Shown here: one piece after another, positions 56,152 through 63,876 of the stretch | Layout of the letters: every line of letters starts with the position of its first letter | Numbering within the stretch: the first letter of the stretch is position 1 | NCBI RefSeq assembly: GCF_003012775.1 | Contig: NZ_PXYG01000011.1 | Location: forward strand, 48,052-112,051 | Direction: 5' to 3' | From: Zobellella endophytica | GTDB lineage: Bacteria; Pseudomonadota; Gammaproteobacteria; Enterobacterales; Aeromonadaceae | Length of the DNA stretch: 64,000 nucleotides | Translations under genes and position numbers: made by a program | Notes under the pieces: generated by a model | Database searches by the model: none | Told to the model about the DNA's origin: nothing | Seen by the model: the letters and a program-made list of their open reading frames with translations, nothing else

Positions 56152-56325
56152 CGGCTCGTCACGGCGAGCAAGCTCTCCCCATGTGGGCTCGAAATGCCAT
56201 CCATGGCATTTCATGGTCGGCTTCGCTGCCCCCTTTGTCCTCCCCAAAGCTCAGTGTCGCCTGTTGACTCTTTGTTTGAGTCGTCACCGACAAGTTTCGT
56301 AAAGATCGTAAACAGCTGCCAGCAG

Positions 56326-56350
56326 AAACGGGGCCGCATTGGCCCCGTTT
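56326..56350. terminator. Bidirectional terminator between hldE and nirD
   Basis: AAACGGGGCC / GGCCCCGTTT with a GCATT loop can end the rightward hldE transcript and the leftward nirBD transcript. Confidence 0.7.
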
Positions 56351-56430
56351 GATTATGAAGGTGGAAGCGAGGCGGGTTGCCGGCTCCCCTATTCCCGTTG
56401 GCCCAGCCCGCTTCCGTATCCCGTCAGGGA

Positions 56431-56751
56431 TTACTGCTCAAGCCACAGCTGACCGTCCTTGGCGATCAGGGGCCAGACCTTGACCTTGACGTCCTCCTGC
56501 TCCAGGCAGCGGCCGTCTTTCAATGAATAATGATGCTTGTACAGGGGCGAGGCCACGCAGGGCTCACCCTTGATGTCGCCGACGATGCCCCGGGCCAGCA
56601 CCTGGGCCTTGCCCATGGGATCCCAGTTGTCGAGGGCGACGTAACCGAGCCCGGGCAGGTTGAACAGGGCCAACTGCCGGCCCTCTACCAGGGCGGCCAT
56701 GCCGCTGTACTCGGGAATGTCGCTCTGCTGGCAAAGACGAACAAGACTCAT
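56431..56751 (-). CDS. nirD: Nitrite reductase [NAD(P)H] small subunit
   Basis: The 106-residue subunit of cytoplasmic assimilatory nitrite reductase has a Rieske-type fold (LALFNLPGLGYVALDNWDPM, SPLYKHHYSLKDGRCLE) but without the Cys/His cluster ligands, as is normal for NirD. Its ATG overlaps the nirB stop (ATGA), and its Shine-Dalgarno AAGGAGG is inside the nirB end, so the two are tightly coupled. Confidence 0.96.
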   Translation of the reverse strand: MSLVRLCQQSDIPEYSGMAALVEGRQLALFNLPGLGYVALDNWDPMGKAQVLARGIVGDIKGEPCVASPLYKHHYSLKDGRCLEQEDVKVKVWPLIAKDGQLWLEQ

Positions 56752-59261
56752 GATACCTCCTTGATTTCAATCAGTTCGACCGGGCGGATCTGGCCGCGCT
56801 TGCGTTCGAATACGATGCTGTCGTCGGCCTCGTCGGTGTTGACGAAGCTCTTGAAGCGCTTGAGTTTTTCCGGATCCTGCAGGGTGGCTTTCCACTCGCA
56901 TTCGTAGCTGTCGACCACATGCGCCATGCGTCCTTCCAGCTCCTCGGCCAAGCCTAAGGAGTCGTCGATGATGACCTCGCGCAGGTAGTCCAGGCCGCCC
57001 TCCAGGTTTTCCATCCACACCGAGGTGCGCTGCAGCTTGTCGGCGGTGGCCACGTAGAACATCAGCAGCCGGTCGATGTAGCGGACCAGGGTGTCGGTAT
57101 CCAGATCGGTGGCGAACAGGTCGGCGTGGCGCGGGCGCATGCCGCCGTTGCCGGCGAAGTACAGGTTCCAGCCCTTCTCGGTGGCGATCACGCCCACGTC
57201 CTTGCCCTGGGCCTCGGCGCACTCACGGGTGCAGCCGGACACCGCGAACTTCAGCTTGTGGGGCGAACGCAGGCCCTTGTAGCGGTGCTCCAGGGCCACC
57301 GCCAGATCCAGGGAGTCCTGCACCCCGTAACGGCACCAGGTGGAGCCGACACAGGACTTGACGGTGCGCAGCGACTTGCCGTAGGCGTGGCCGGTCTCGA
57401 AGCCGGCGTCGATCAGTTCCTCCCAGATCAGCGGCAACTGCTCCAGCCGGGCGCCGAACAGGTCGATGCGCTGGCCGCCGGTGACCTTGGTGTAGAGGTC
57501 GTAGCGCTTGGCCACCTGGCCCAGCACGATCAGCTGCTCGGGAGTGATCTCGCCGCCCGGTACCCGGGGCACCACCGAGTAGGTGCCGTTCTTCTGCATG
57601 TTGGCGAGGAAGGTGTCGTTGGTGTCCTGCAGCGGCTGGTGCTTGGGCGACAGTACGTGTTCGTTCCACAGGGAGGCGAAGATGGACGCCGCCGCCGGCT
57701 TGCAGACATCGCAGCCGAGGCCGGTGCCGTGCTGGTGCAGCAGCTCGTCGAAGCGCTTGATCTGGCCGACCTTGATCAGGTGGAACAGCTCCTGGCGGCT
57801 GTAGGCGAAGTGCTCGCACAGGCTCTTGTCGGCGCTGATGCCCTGGTCTTCCAGCGCCTGGTTGACCACCTGGGTGAGCAGGCCGGAACAGCCGCCGCAG
57901 CCGGTGCCGGCCTTGGTGCAGGACTTGACCGCCGCCACGTCGCAGGCGCCGCCCTGCACCGCCTCGATGATGGCGCCCTTGCTCACGTTGTGGCAGGAGC
58001 AGACGGTGGCGGTGGCCGGCAGGGCCGCCTTGGGCGCGCCGCCGGCGGCGTCTTCCGGCACCAGCAGGGCCAGCGGGTGATCCGGCAGCGGCATGTCGTT
58101 GAGGTAGGTCTGCAGCAGGGTGTCGTAGTCGCCGGTGTCACCCACCAGCACGGCGCCCAGCAGGCGATCGCCGGCTTCGTTCAGCACCAGCTTCTTGTAC
58201 AGATCCTTGCTGCGATCCAGCAGCAGCACTTCCTGGCTGCCCGGGGTCTGGCCGTGGGCGTCGCCGATGGCGCCCACTTCCACGCCCAACAGCTTGAGCT
58301 TGGTGCTCATGTCGGCGCCCTGGAAGGAACCTTCGCCACCGAGCAGGTCGGCGGCCACGGTGCGGGCCATCTGGTAGCCGGGGGCGACCAGACCGAACAG
58401 CTTGCCTTGCCACAGGGCGCATTCGCCGATGGCGTAGATGTCCGGATCCGAGGTCTGGCACTGATTGTTGATGCAGATGCCGCCCCGCTCACCCAGGGTG
58501 AGGCCGGCGGCCTTGCCCAGGGCATCCTGGGGGCGGATACCGGCGCTGAATACCAGCACGTCGGTTTCCAGAATGCCGCCGTCGTCGAACTTGAGGCGGT
58601 GGGTGGCGCCTTCGCCATCGATGATATGGTGGGTGGCTTTCTGGGTGTGCACATGCAGCCCCAGGCGCTCGATCTTCTCCTTCAGCAGGGTGCCGCCCTG
58701 GGGGTCCAGCTGCACCGGCATCAGTCGGGGAGCGAATTCAACCACATGGGTTTCCAGGCCGAGCAGGCGCAGGGCGTTGGCGGCTTCCAGACCGAGCAGG
58801 CCGCCGCCGATCACCACGCCGGTCTTGGCATTCTGGCAGGCGGCCTTGATGTCGGCCAGATCTTCCAGGGTGCGGTAGACGAAACATTTCTTGCGATCTC
58901 GGCCCGGTATGGGCGGCACGAAGGGGGTGGAGCCGGTAGCCAGCACCAGGCGGTCGTATTCCAGTACCTCGCCGAGGGCGGTGGTCAGGGTCTTGGCCTG
59001 GCGGTCGATGGCGGTGACCGCCTCGTTCAGGCGCAGCTCCAGGCCGCTCTCCCGGTACCAGTCGGGGGTGGCCATCAGCAGCTCTTCCGGCTCCTTGCCG
59101 CCGAACACCTCGGACAGATGCACCCGGTCGTAGGCGGCGTGCTTCTCGGCGCCGAACACGGTCACCTCGTACTGCGCCAATCCGTTCTGGTCGACCAACT
59201 GTTGCAGCAGGTGATGACCTACCATGCCGTTACCGATGACAATCAGTTTCTGTTTCATCAT
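56748..59261 (-). CDS. nirB: Nitrite reductase [NAD(P)H] large subunit
   Basis: The 837-residue flavo-iron-sulfur-sirohaem enzyme reduces nitrite to ammonium. In order it has an FAD/NAD(P)H domain (KLIVIGNGMVGHHLL; ATGSTPFVPPIPGR), a BFD-like [2Fe-2S] segment (TVCSCHNVSKGAI; GTGCGGC), a ferredoxin-like half-domain, and the sirohaem/[4Fe-4S] region with Cys in STWCRYG and GCTRECAEA. The start at 59261 follows AAGGA. The 371-bp upstream region carries an elaborate promoter. No nitrate reductase gene adjoins the pair. Confidence 0.97.
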   Translation of the reverse strand: MMKQKLIVIGNGMVGHHLLQQLVDQNGLAQYEVTVFGAEKHAAYDRVHLSEVFGGKEPEELLMATPDWYRESGLELRLNEAVTAIDRQAKTLTTALGEVLEYDRLVLATGSTPFVPPIPGRDRKKCFVYRTLEDLADIKAACQNAKTGVVIGGGLLGLEAANALRLLGLETHVVEFAPRLMPVQLDPQGGTLLKEKIERLGLHVHTQKATHHIIDGEGATHRLKFDDGGILETDVLVFSAGIRPQDALGKAAGLTLGERGGICINNQCQTSDPDIYAIGECALWQGKLFGLVAPGYQMARTVAADLLGGEGSFQGADMSTKLKLLGVEVGAIGDAHGQTPGSQEVLLLDRSKDLYKKLVLNEAGDRLLGAVLVGDTGDYDTLLQTYLNDMPLPDHPLALLVPEDAAGGAPKAALPATATVCSCHNVSKGAIIEAVQGGACDVAAVKSCTKAGTGCGGCSGLLTQVVNQALEDQGISADKSLCEHFAYSRQELFHLIKVGQIKRFDELLHQHGTGLGCDVCKPAAASIFASLWNEHVLSPKHQPLQDTNDTFLANMQKNGTYSVVPRVPGGEITPEQLIVLGQVAKRYDLYTKVTGGQRIDLFGARLEQLPLIWEELIDAGFETGHAYGKSLRTVKSCVGSTWCRYGVQDSLDLAVALEHRYKGLRSPHKLKFAVSGCTRECAEAQGKDVGVIATEKGWNLYFAGNGGMRPRHADLFATDLDTDTLVRYIDRLLMFYVATADKLQRTSVWMENLEGGLDYLREVIIDDSLGLAEELEGRMAHVVDSYECEWKATLQDPEKLKRFKSFVNTDEADDSIVFERKRGQIRPVELIEIKEVS

Positions 59262-59363
59262 TGCTATCCTTAAGCCACCCTGGACTTGCTTGCGGGTTGA
59301 TACTGTTGGCGACCTTCTTGGTTCGGGCCCCATTAGTTGTGCGACGAGCGCTTAAGCCATAGG

Positions 59364-59382
59364 TATCAAAATGCGTGCCAAA
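59364..59382 (-). promoter_or_regulatory. Sigma-54-like promoter of nirBD
   Basis: On the minus strand TTTGGCACGCATTTTGATA has a perfect -24 element (TTGGCACG) and GG-N10-G spacing; the -12 element reads TTGAT where TTGCA/T is usual. The nrtA promoter has the same deviation. It would start transcription about 90 bp before nirB. Confidence 0.6.
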
Positions 59383-59452
59383 CTTTATTTGTTTGATCCA
59401 CAAGGTTTTTTTTGGTCAGGGGGATAATGGAATGCTCCCTGGCGGGGCAGGC

Positions 59453-59469
59453 TTCACCAGGATGATGCA
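59453..59469 (-). promoter_or_regulatory. NtrC-like binding site upstream of nirBD
   Basis: On the minus strand TGCATC-ATCCT-GGTGAA differs at two positions from the symmetric NtrC consensus TGCACC-N5-GGTGCA. Its centre lies about 90 bp upstream of the sigma-54-like element. Confidence 0.55.
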
Positions 59470-59495
59470 ACAGAAATGAGCGGATTGACGCTGAT

Positions 59496-59511
59496 TACTA
59501 CTTTAGGGGTA
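59496..59511. promoter_or_regulatory. NarL/NarP-like 7-2-7 site upstream of nirBD
   Basis: The 16-mer TACTACTTTAGGGGTA reads TACCCCT-AA-AGTAGTA on the minus strand, one mismatch from the head-to-head NarL/NarP heptamer pair (TACYYMT-NN-AKRRGTA). The identical 16-mer precedes nrtA. Confidence 0.6.
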
Positions 59512-59579
59512 TTTGCGGGAGAAGGCAAGCGGCTTTTTGACAAGGGGCCGGCATCGGCTGTGCGCGGGGCCAGATAACG

Positions 59580-59616
59580 CCGCGGCCGCTTCAACACCAG
59601 GATGAAGCGGCCGCGG
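59580..59616 (-). terminator. Strong hairpin after the SUMT gene
   Basis: A 14-bp perfect stem CCGCGGCCGCTTCA / TGAAGCGGCCGCGG encloses a 9-nt loop 16 bp after the stop of the methyltransferase gene. It lacks a T-run, so it may stabilise the 3' end rather than terminate by itself. Confidence 0.5.
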
Positions 59617-59632
59617 TCTGGCGGGAGGCTAC

Positions 59633-60394
59633 TCAGGCCACGGCCAGGGAGTCCAGGGTGGCGGTCAGTTCGGCCCGCAGCCGGACCACCTCGCCGATCA
59701 TCATCAGCACCGGTCCCCGGGGCGTCAGCCGTTCGGCGGTGTGGATCAGCCGGCCCAGCTCGGTGGTGGTGATCCGTTGCCCGGCGGTGGTGCCAGACTC
59801 AATCAATGCAACCGGCAGCGAAGCGGGGCAGCCTTCGGCCAGCAGTTGCTGCTGGATCACGGTGGCCTGCTCCAGCCCCATGTAGAACACCAGGGTCTGG
59901 CCGGCCTGGGCCAGGGCGGACCAGCCCCGGAATTCCCCGCCCTGCTGCAGGTGGCCGGTGACCAGGGTGACGGCACGGGACACCCCCCGGTGGGTCAGCG
60001 GGATCAGGCTGGCCGCGGCGCAGCCCAGGGCGGCGGTGATGCCCGGCACCACGCTGAAGGGAATGTCGTGTTGCTTGAGATAGAGTGCCTCTTCGCCGCC
60101 GCGGCCGAAGATGAAGGGATCGCCGCCCTTCAGCCGCACCACCCGGTTGCCGGCCCGGGCCAGCCGCACCAGCACGGCGCAGATGTCTTCCTGGCGGGCG
60201 CTGGACTTGCCGCAGCGCTTGCCCATTTCGATGCGTTTCACGCCGGCCGGGATCAGCGCCAGTATGTCGGGGCTGACCAGGCTGTCGTACACCACCACTT
60301 CGGCCCGCTCGATGGCGCGCAGGGCCTTGAGGGTGAGCAGCTCGGGATCGCCGGGGCCGGCGCCGACCAGGGTGACATGGATATCTTGATTCAT
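59633..60394 (-). CDS. cobA: Uroporphyrinogen-III C-methyltransferase (SUMT)
   Basis: The 253-residue S-adenosylmethionine-dependent enzyme makes precorrin-2, the precursor of sirohaem and cobalamin. Motifs are VTLVGAGPGDPELLTLKALR, VVYDSLVSPDIL, RLKGGDPFIFGRGGEE and PLTHRGVSRAVTLVTGH. It is a single-domain SUMT without the CysG dehydrogenase/ferrochelatase part. It closes the nrtABC group and faces toward nirBD, whose NirB needs sirohaem, so its role here is to support nitrite reduction. GGAGGA precedes the ATG at 60394, which fits the family N-terminus. Confidence 0.95.
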   Translation of the reverse strand: MNQDIHVTLVGAGPGDPELLTLKALRAIERAEVVVYDSLVSPDILALIPAGVKRIEMGKRCGKSSARQEDICAVLVRLARAGNRVVRLKGGDPFIFGRGGEEALYLKQHDIPFSVVPGITAALGCAAASLIPLTHRGVSRAVTLVTGHLQQGGEFRGWSALAQAGQTLVFYMGLEQATVIQQQLLAEGCPASLPVALIESGTTAGQRITTTELGRLIHTAERLTPRGPVLMMIGEVVRLRAELTATLDSLAVA

Positions 60395-60446
60395 TGCTTC
60401 CTCCAGGGAGCCGGCCAGTGCCGGCTTCTCTCTCTTTAATTTTATG

Positions 60447-61262
60447 TCAGGCGACCCTGGCCTTGCGGTCCAGTTGGCTGACTTTATTATGGCCTTCATA
60501 CAAAAAGCTCAGCACCCGCCGGCGCAGCTGGTGGTACTGGGCGTCGTCGCTCAGCGCCACCCGGTTGCGTGGGCGCTCCAGGTTGATGGGCAGTATTTCG
60601 CCGATGGTGGCGGATGGGCCGTTGGTCATCATCACGATCCGGTCTGACAGCAGCACCGCCTCGTCCACGTCGTGGGTGATCATGATGACGGTGTTGCCGA
60701 GTTCGGCCTGGATTTCCATCAGCGAGTCCTGCAGGTGGGCCCGGGTCAGGGCATCCAGGGCGCCGAAGGGTTCGTCCATCAGCAGCACCTTGGGATCCAC
60801 CGACAGCGCCCGGGCGATGCCCACCCGCTGTTTCATGCCGCCGGAGATCTCGCCGGGCAGCTTGTGGGCGGCGTGGCTCATGTGCACCAGGGCCAGGAAG
60901 TGCTCCACCCGCTCCCGGCGTTCGGCCTTGCCGTGATGGCGGAAGGTGTTGTCCACCGCCAGGGCGATGTTCTGCTCCACCGTCAGCCAGGGCAGCAGGG
61001 CATGGTTTTGGAACACCACGGCCCGCTCCGGACCGGGGCCGTCCACTTCCCGGCCGTCGAGGATGACGCCACCGGTGCTGGGGGCATAGAGCCCGGCCAC
61101 CAGGTTGAGCACGGTGCTCTTGCCACAGCCGGAGTGGCCGATGAGCGATACGAACTCGCCCTTCTGCAGCCGCAGGTTGATGTTCTTCAGCGCCTCGAAT
61201 TCGCCCTTGTCGGTGCGAAAGCACATGTCGATGCCGCTCAGTTCCAGGTAATGTTTGCTCAT
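60447..61262 (-). CDS. nrtC: Nitrate ABC transporter ATP-binding protein
   Basis: The 271-residue ABC ATPase of the nitrate/sulfonate/taurine class has Walker A GHSGCGKST (42-50), the signature ISGGMKQRVGIARAL, Walker B VLLMDEPFGALD and the switch ITHDVDEAV. It lacks the extra receptor-like C-terminal domain of cyanobacterial NrtC, so it corresponds to NasD/NrtD. It lies 11 bp after nrtB with GAGGAG before its ATG and powers uptake through NrtB. Confidence 0.93.
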   Translation of the reverse strand: MSKHYLELSGIDMCFRTDKGEFEALKNINLRLQKGEFVSLIGHSGCGKSTVLNLVAGLYAPSTGGVILDGREVDGPGPERAVVFQNHALLPWLTVEQNIALAVDNTFRHHGKAERRERVEHFLALVHMSHAAHKLPGEISGGMKQRVGIARALSVDPKVLLMDEPFGALDALTRAHLQDSLMEIQAELGNTVIMITHDVDEAVLLSDRIVMMTNGPSATIGEILPINLERPRNRVALSDDAQYHQLRRRVLSFLYEGHNKVSQLDRKARVA

Positions 61263-61273
61263 GGTTGGTCTCC

Positions 61274-62248
61274 TCAGCGGCTGGCGCTGGTTTTGTCCCA
61301 GGACAGTTTTTGCTGCAGGCTCAGCATCAGGCGGTCGAGCAGGTAGCCGATAAGGCCGATCACCACTACCGCCACCATGATCCGCGCCATGGAATCGCTG
61401 CTGCCGTTCTGGAATTCATCCCACACGAACTTGCCGAGGCCCGGGTTCTGGGCCAGCATCTCGGCGGCGATCAGCACCATCCAGGCCACTCCCAGGGACA
61501 GGCGCAGGCCGGTGAAGATCATCGGAATGGCACTCGGCAGCACTATCTTGCGCACATGGGTCAGGCTGCCCAGGCGCAGCATCTTGCTGACGTTGATCAG
61601 GTCCTTGTCCATGTTGGCCACGCCCACGGCGGTGTTGATCAGGGTCGGCCACAGACAGCACAGGGTGACGGTGAACAGCGAGATCAGGAACGATTTGGAC
61701 ACCAGCGGCTCCGGGCTGACGTAGAGCGCGCTCACCACTATGGTCACCAGCGGCAGCCAGGCCAGGGGCGACACCGGCTTGAGCAGCTGCACCACCGGGT
61801 TCAGCGCCTGGTACAGGCTCTTGTTCAGGCCCAGGGCGATGCCGGTCGGGATGGCGATGGCGGTGGCCAGCATGAAGCCGGCGGCCACCGTCTTCAGGCT
61901 GGTCAGGATCTGGTCGAAGAAGGTGGGCCGGCCGTTGAAGGCGCGGATGCGCACCTCGGCGTCGGGGTCCCTCTCCAGCAGGGCCTGGTTGCGGGCGATC
62001 TGGCGCTGGTAGAACTGCCGCTCCCGGTCCCGTTCCACCTTGTGTTCCTGCACCAGGTTCACCAACTGCTGGCCGGTCTGCACCGGGCCGGGCAGGGTGC
62101 CGAGAGAGGTCTGCACCTGGCCCGCCAGCACATGCCACAGCAGCAGGAAAACGGTAAGGCCGAACGCCGGTATCAGGGCCTTCGACCAGTACCGCGGCGA
62201 CGCCAGTCGCGACCATTGCGTCAGCGAAATCACTTTCATGTTCATCAT
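61274..62248 (-). CDS. nrtB: Nitrate ABC transporter permease
   Basis: The 324-residue inner-membrane permease has about six transmembrane helices and the EAA-type loop (LRLGSLTHVRKIVLPSAIPM), typical of NrtB/SsuC. Between the first helix and the core there is a long polar stretch (about residues 55-110, rich in Arg, Gln and Glu) that resembles an extended extracytoplasmic segment or coiled coil, larger than in short permeases. GGAGG is before the ATG. It lies 14 bp after nrtA. Confidence 0.93.
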   Translation of the reverse strand: MMNMKVISLTQWSRLASPRYWSKALIPAFGLTVFLLLWHVLAGQVQTSLGTLPGPVQTGQQLVNLVQEHKVERDRERQFYQRQIARNQALLERDPDAEVRIRAFNGRPTFFDQILTSLKTVAAGFMLATAIAIPTGIALGLNKSLYQALNPVVQLLKPVSPLAWLPLVTIVVSALYVSPEPLVSKSFLISLFTVTLCCLWPTLINTAVGVANMDKDLINVSKMLRLGSLTHVRKIVLPSAIPMIFTGLRLSLGVAWMVLIAAEMLAQNPGLGKFVWDEFQNGSSDSMARIMVAVVVIGLIGYLLDRLMLSLQQKLSWDKTSASR

Positions 62249-62262
62249 TGCCTCCTCGCCGT

Positions 62263-63630
62263 TTACAACCGGGTATCGCCGGTCAGGCCGATGGTGAACT
62301 GATCGATGTAGTCGTTGGGTTTACGGCCGTCGAAGGTGGCGCCGTCGATGAAGTCACCGGTCACCGGGCGAAAGCCGTCCCGCTGGTCCAGGCCGGGGAA
62401 ATCGTCGGCACCGAGCTTGCCCTCGGCGATCAGCGCCCGGGCGGCCTGGGTGTAGATGTCCGGGCGATAGACGCGCCTGGCCTGCTCCAGGTACCAGTCG
62501 TCGCTCTGGGCCTCGGCAATCTGGCCCCAGCGGCGCATCTGGGTCATGAACCAGACCGCGTCGCTGTAGTAGGGGTAGGTGGCGTCGTGGCGGAAGAAGA
62601 CGTTGAAGTCGGGGGCCGGGCGCACGTCGCCGGGCTCGTACTCGAAGGATCCGGTCATGCTGGCGGCGATCACCTGCTTATCGGCGCCCACATAATAGGG
62701 CTGGGACAGGATCTCCACCGCTTCTTCCCGGTTGGCGTTGTCGCCCTCGTCCAGCCAGTGGGCGGCGCGCAGCAGCGCCTTCACCAGCCGCAGGTGGGTA
62801 TTGGGGTGTTGCTCGGCCCAGGCCTTGTTGACGCCGAACACCTTTTCCGGGTTGTAGGGCCAGATATCGTGGTTGGTGATCACCGGCACCCCGATTTTCT
62901 TCAGTACCGCCTGCTGGTTCCAGGGCTCGCCCACGCTGTAGCCGGCGATGGTGCCGGCCTCCAGGGTGGCCGGCATCTGCGGCGGCGGGGTCACCGACAG
63001 CAGCACCTCGGCCTGCAACTGGCCGCTGTTGTCGCCCTTGTGGGGCGCGTAGTAGCCGGGATGGATGCCGCCGGCGGCGAGCCAGTAGCGCAGCTCGTAG
63101 TTGTGGCTGGACACCGGGAACACCATGCCCATGTTCAGGCTCTTGCCGCCCTGGCGGTACTGCTCCAGCGCCGGTTTGAGGGCGGAGGCGGAGATGGGAT
63201 GCACCGGCTTGCCGGCGTCGTCCAGCTCGAGGTGGGGTTTCATCGCCGCCCATACCTCGTTGGCGACGGTAATGGCGTTGCCGTTCAGATCCATGCTGAA
63301 GGCGGTGATGATGTCGGCCTGGGTGCCGATGCCGAGGGAAGCGCCGATGGGCTGGCCGGCCAGCATGTGGGCGCCGTCCAGCTCGCCGGAGATCACCCGG
63401 TCCAGCAGTACCTTCCAGTTGGCCTGGGCTTCGAGGGTGACGTAGAGGCCTTCATCCTCGAAGAAGCCCTTTTCATAGGCGATGGCCAGGGGGGCCATGT
63501 CGGTGAGCTTGATAAAGCCGAGGGTGAGCTCGTCCTTTTCCGCCGGGCCTGTTTCGTCCTGGGCCGCCAGCGGGGCGGCCAGGCCGAAGGCGAGGGTGCA
63601 GGCCGCCGCGGTGCTTTGCCATAAGTTCAT
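62263..63630 (-). CDS. nrtA: Nitrate ABC transporter substrate-binding protein
   Basis: The 455-residue receptor has a signal peptide (residues 1-24, ending LAAPLAAQ) and the NrtA/CmpA-type two-lobe fold with [59 protein letters not shown] and [19 protein letters not shown]. It should bind nitrate, perhaps nitrite. It is the first gene of nrtABC-cobA and has the same three-part promoter as nirBD. GGGAG precedes the ATG. Confidence 0.95.
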   Translation of the reverse strand: MNLWQSTAAACTLAFGLAAPLAAQDETGPAEKDELTLGFIKLTDMAPLAIAYEKGFFEDEGLYVTLEAQANWKVLLDRVISGELDGAHMLAGQPIGASLGIGTQADIITAFSMDLNGNAITVANEVWAAMKPHLELDDAGKPVHPISASALKPALEQYRQGGKSLNMGMVFPVSSHNYELRYWLAAGGIHPGYYAPHKGDNSGQLQAEVLLSVTPPPQMPATLEAGTIAGYSVGEPWNQQAVLKKIGVPVITNHDIWPYNPEKVFGVNKAWAEQHPNTHLRLVKALLRAAHWLDEGDNANREEAVEILSQPYYVGADKQVIAASMTGSFEYEPGDVRPAPDFNVFFRHDATYPYYSDAVWFMTQMRRWGQIAEAQSDDWYLEQARRVYRPDIYTQAARALIAEGKLGADDFPGLDQRDGFRPVTGDFIDGATFDGRKPNDYIDQFTIGLTGDTRL

Positions 63631-63690
63631 GATGGGTACTCCCTGTGATGTTGGATCCGTGGCCGGAAAGACCGGTAGCTATACAGGGAG

Positions 63691-63709
63691 TATCAAGATA
63701 CGTGCCAAA
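63691..63709 (-). promoter_or_regulatory. Sigma-54-like promoter of nrtABC
   Basis: On the minus strand TTTGGCACGTATCTTGATA has the perfect -24 element and the same TTGAT -12 element as the nirB promoter. Transcription would start about 50 bp before nrtA. Confidence 0.6.
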
Positions 63710-63779
63710 GATTAAACGTTTGATTTTAAATGGAATTTATAGGTGTGTGCGAGGGCGATGCCTGTTTGCGGGCAGGGTT

Positions 63780-63796
63780 CTCACCAAGATGATGCA
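63780..63796 (-). promoter_or_regulatory. NtrC-like binding site upstream of nrtABC
   Basis: On the minus strand TGCATC-ATCTT-GGTGAG matches the site upstream of nirB in both half-sites. Its centre is about 88 bp from the sigma-54-like element. Confidence 0.55.
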
Positions 63797-63822
63797 GCGG
63801 GTACAACTTAGGCAATTATAGG

Positions 63823-63838
63823 TACTACTTTAGGGGTA
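63823..63838. promoter_or_regulatory. NarL/NarP-like 7-2-7 site upstream of nrtABC
   Basis: This is the second, identical copy of TACTACTTTAGGGGTA, centred 42 bp from the NtrC-like site, exactly as in the nirB promoter. Confidence 0.6.
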
Positions 63839-63876
63839 TATCGGGGCCGCCGCAAGTGCCTGCCGTTATTTTTGGT

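Larger units (their letters stand above)
56035..56430. other. Hairpin-rich intergenic region between hldE and nirD
   Basis: No gene is seen in these 396 bp. They contain at least three strong hairpins (56044-56081, 56106-56151, 56191-56212) with features of a dispersed intergenic repeat, and a terminator at 56326-56350. The motif TCGGCCAAAGGGCC at about 56055 also occurs, inverted, near 13103-13118. Confidence 0.6.
59262..59632. promoter_or_regulatory. nirBD promoter region
   Basis: The 371 bp contain, from nirB outward, a sigma-54-like promoter (59364-59382), an NtrC-like site (59453-59469), a NarL-like 16-mer (59496-59511) and a long hairpin after the SUMT gene (59580-59616). The same three elements at nearly the same spacing precede nrtA. 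Confidence 0.65.

Noticed and set aside
54505..56247. 580-residue open frame opposite hldE and running into the intergenic region
   Set aside because: It is antisense to a clear HldE and shows no domain; it stays open only because of codon bias.
57126..59273. 715-residue open frame opposite nirB
   Set aside because: It is an antisense shadow; NirB has all cofactor motifs on the other strand.
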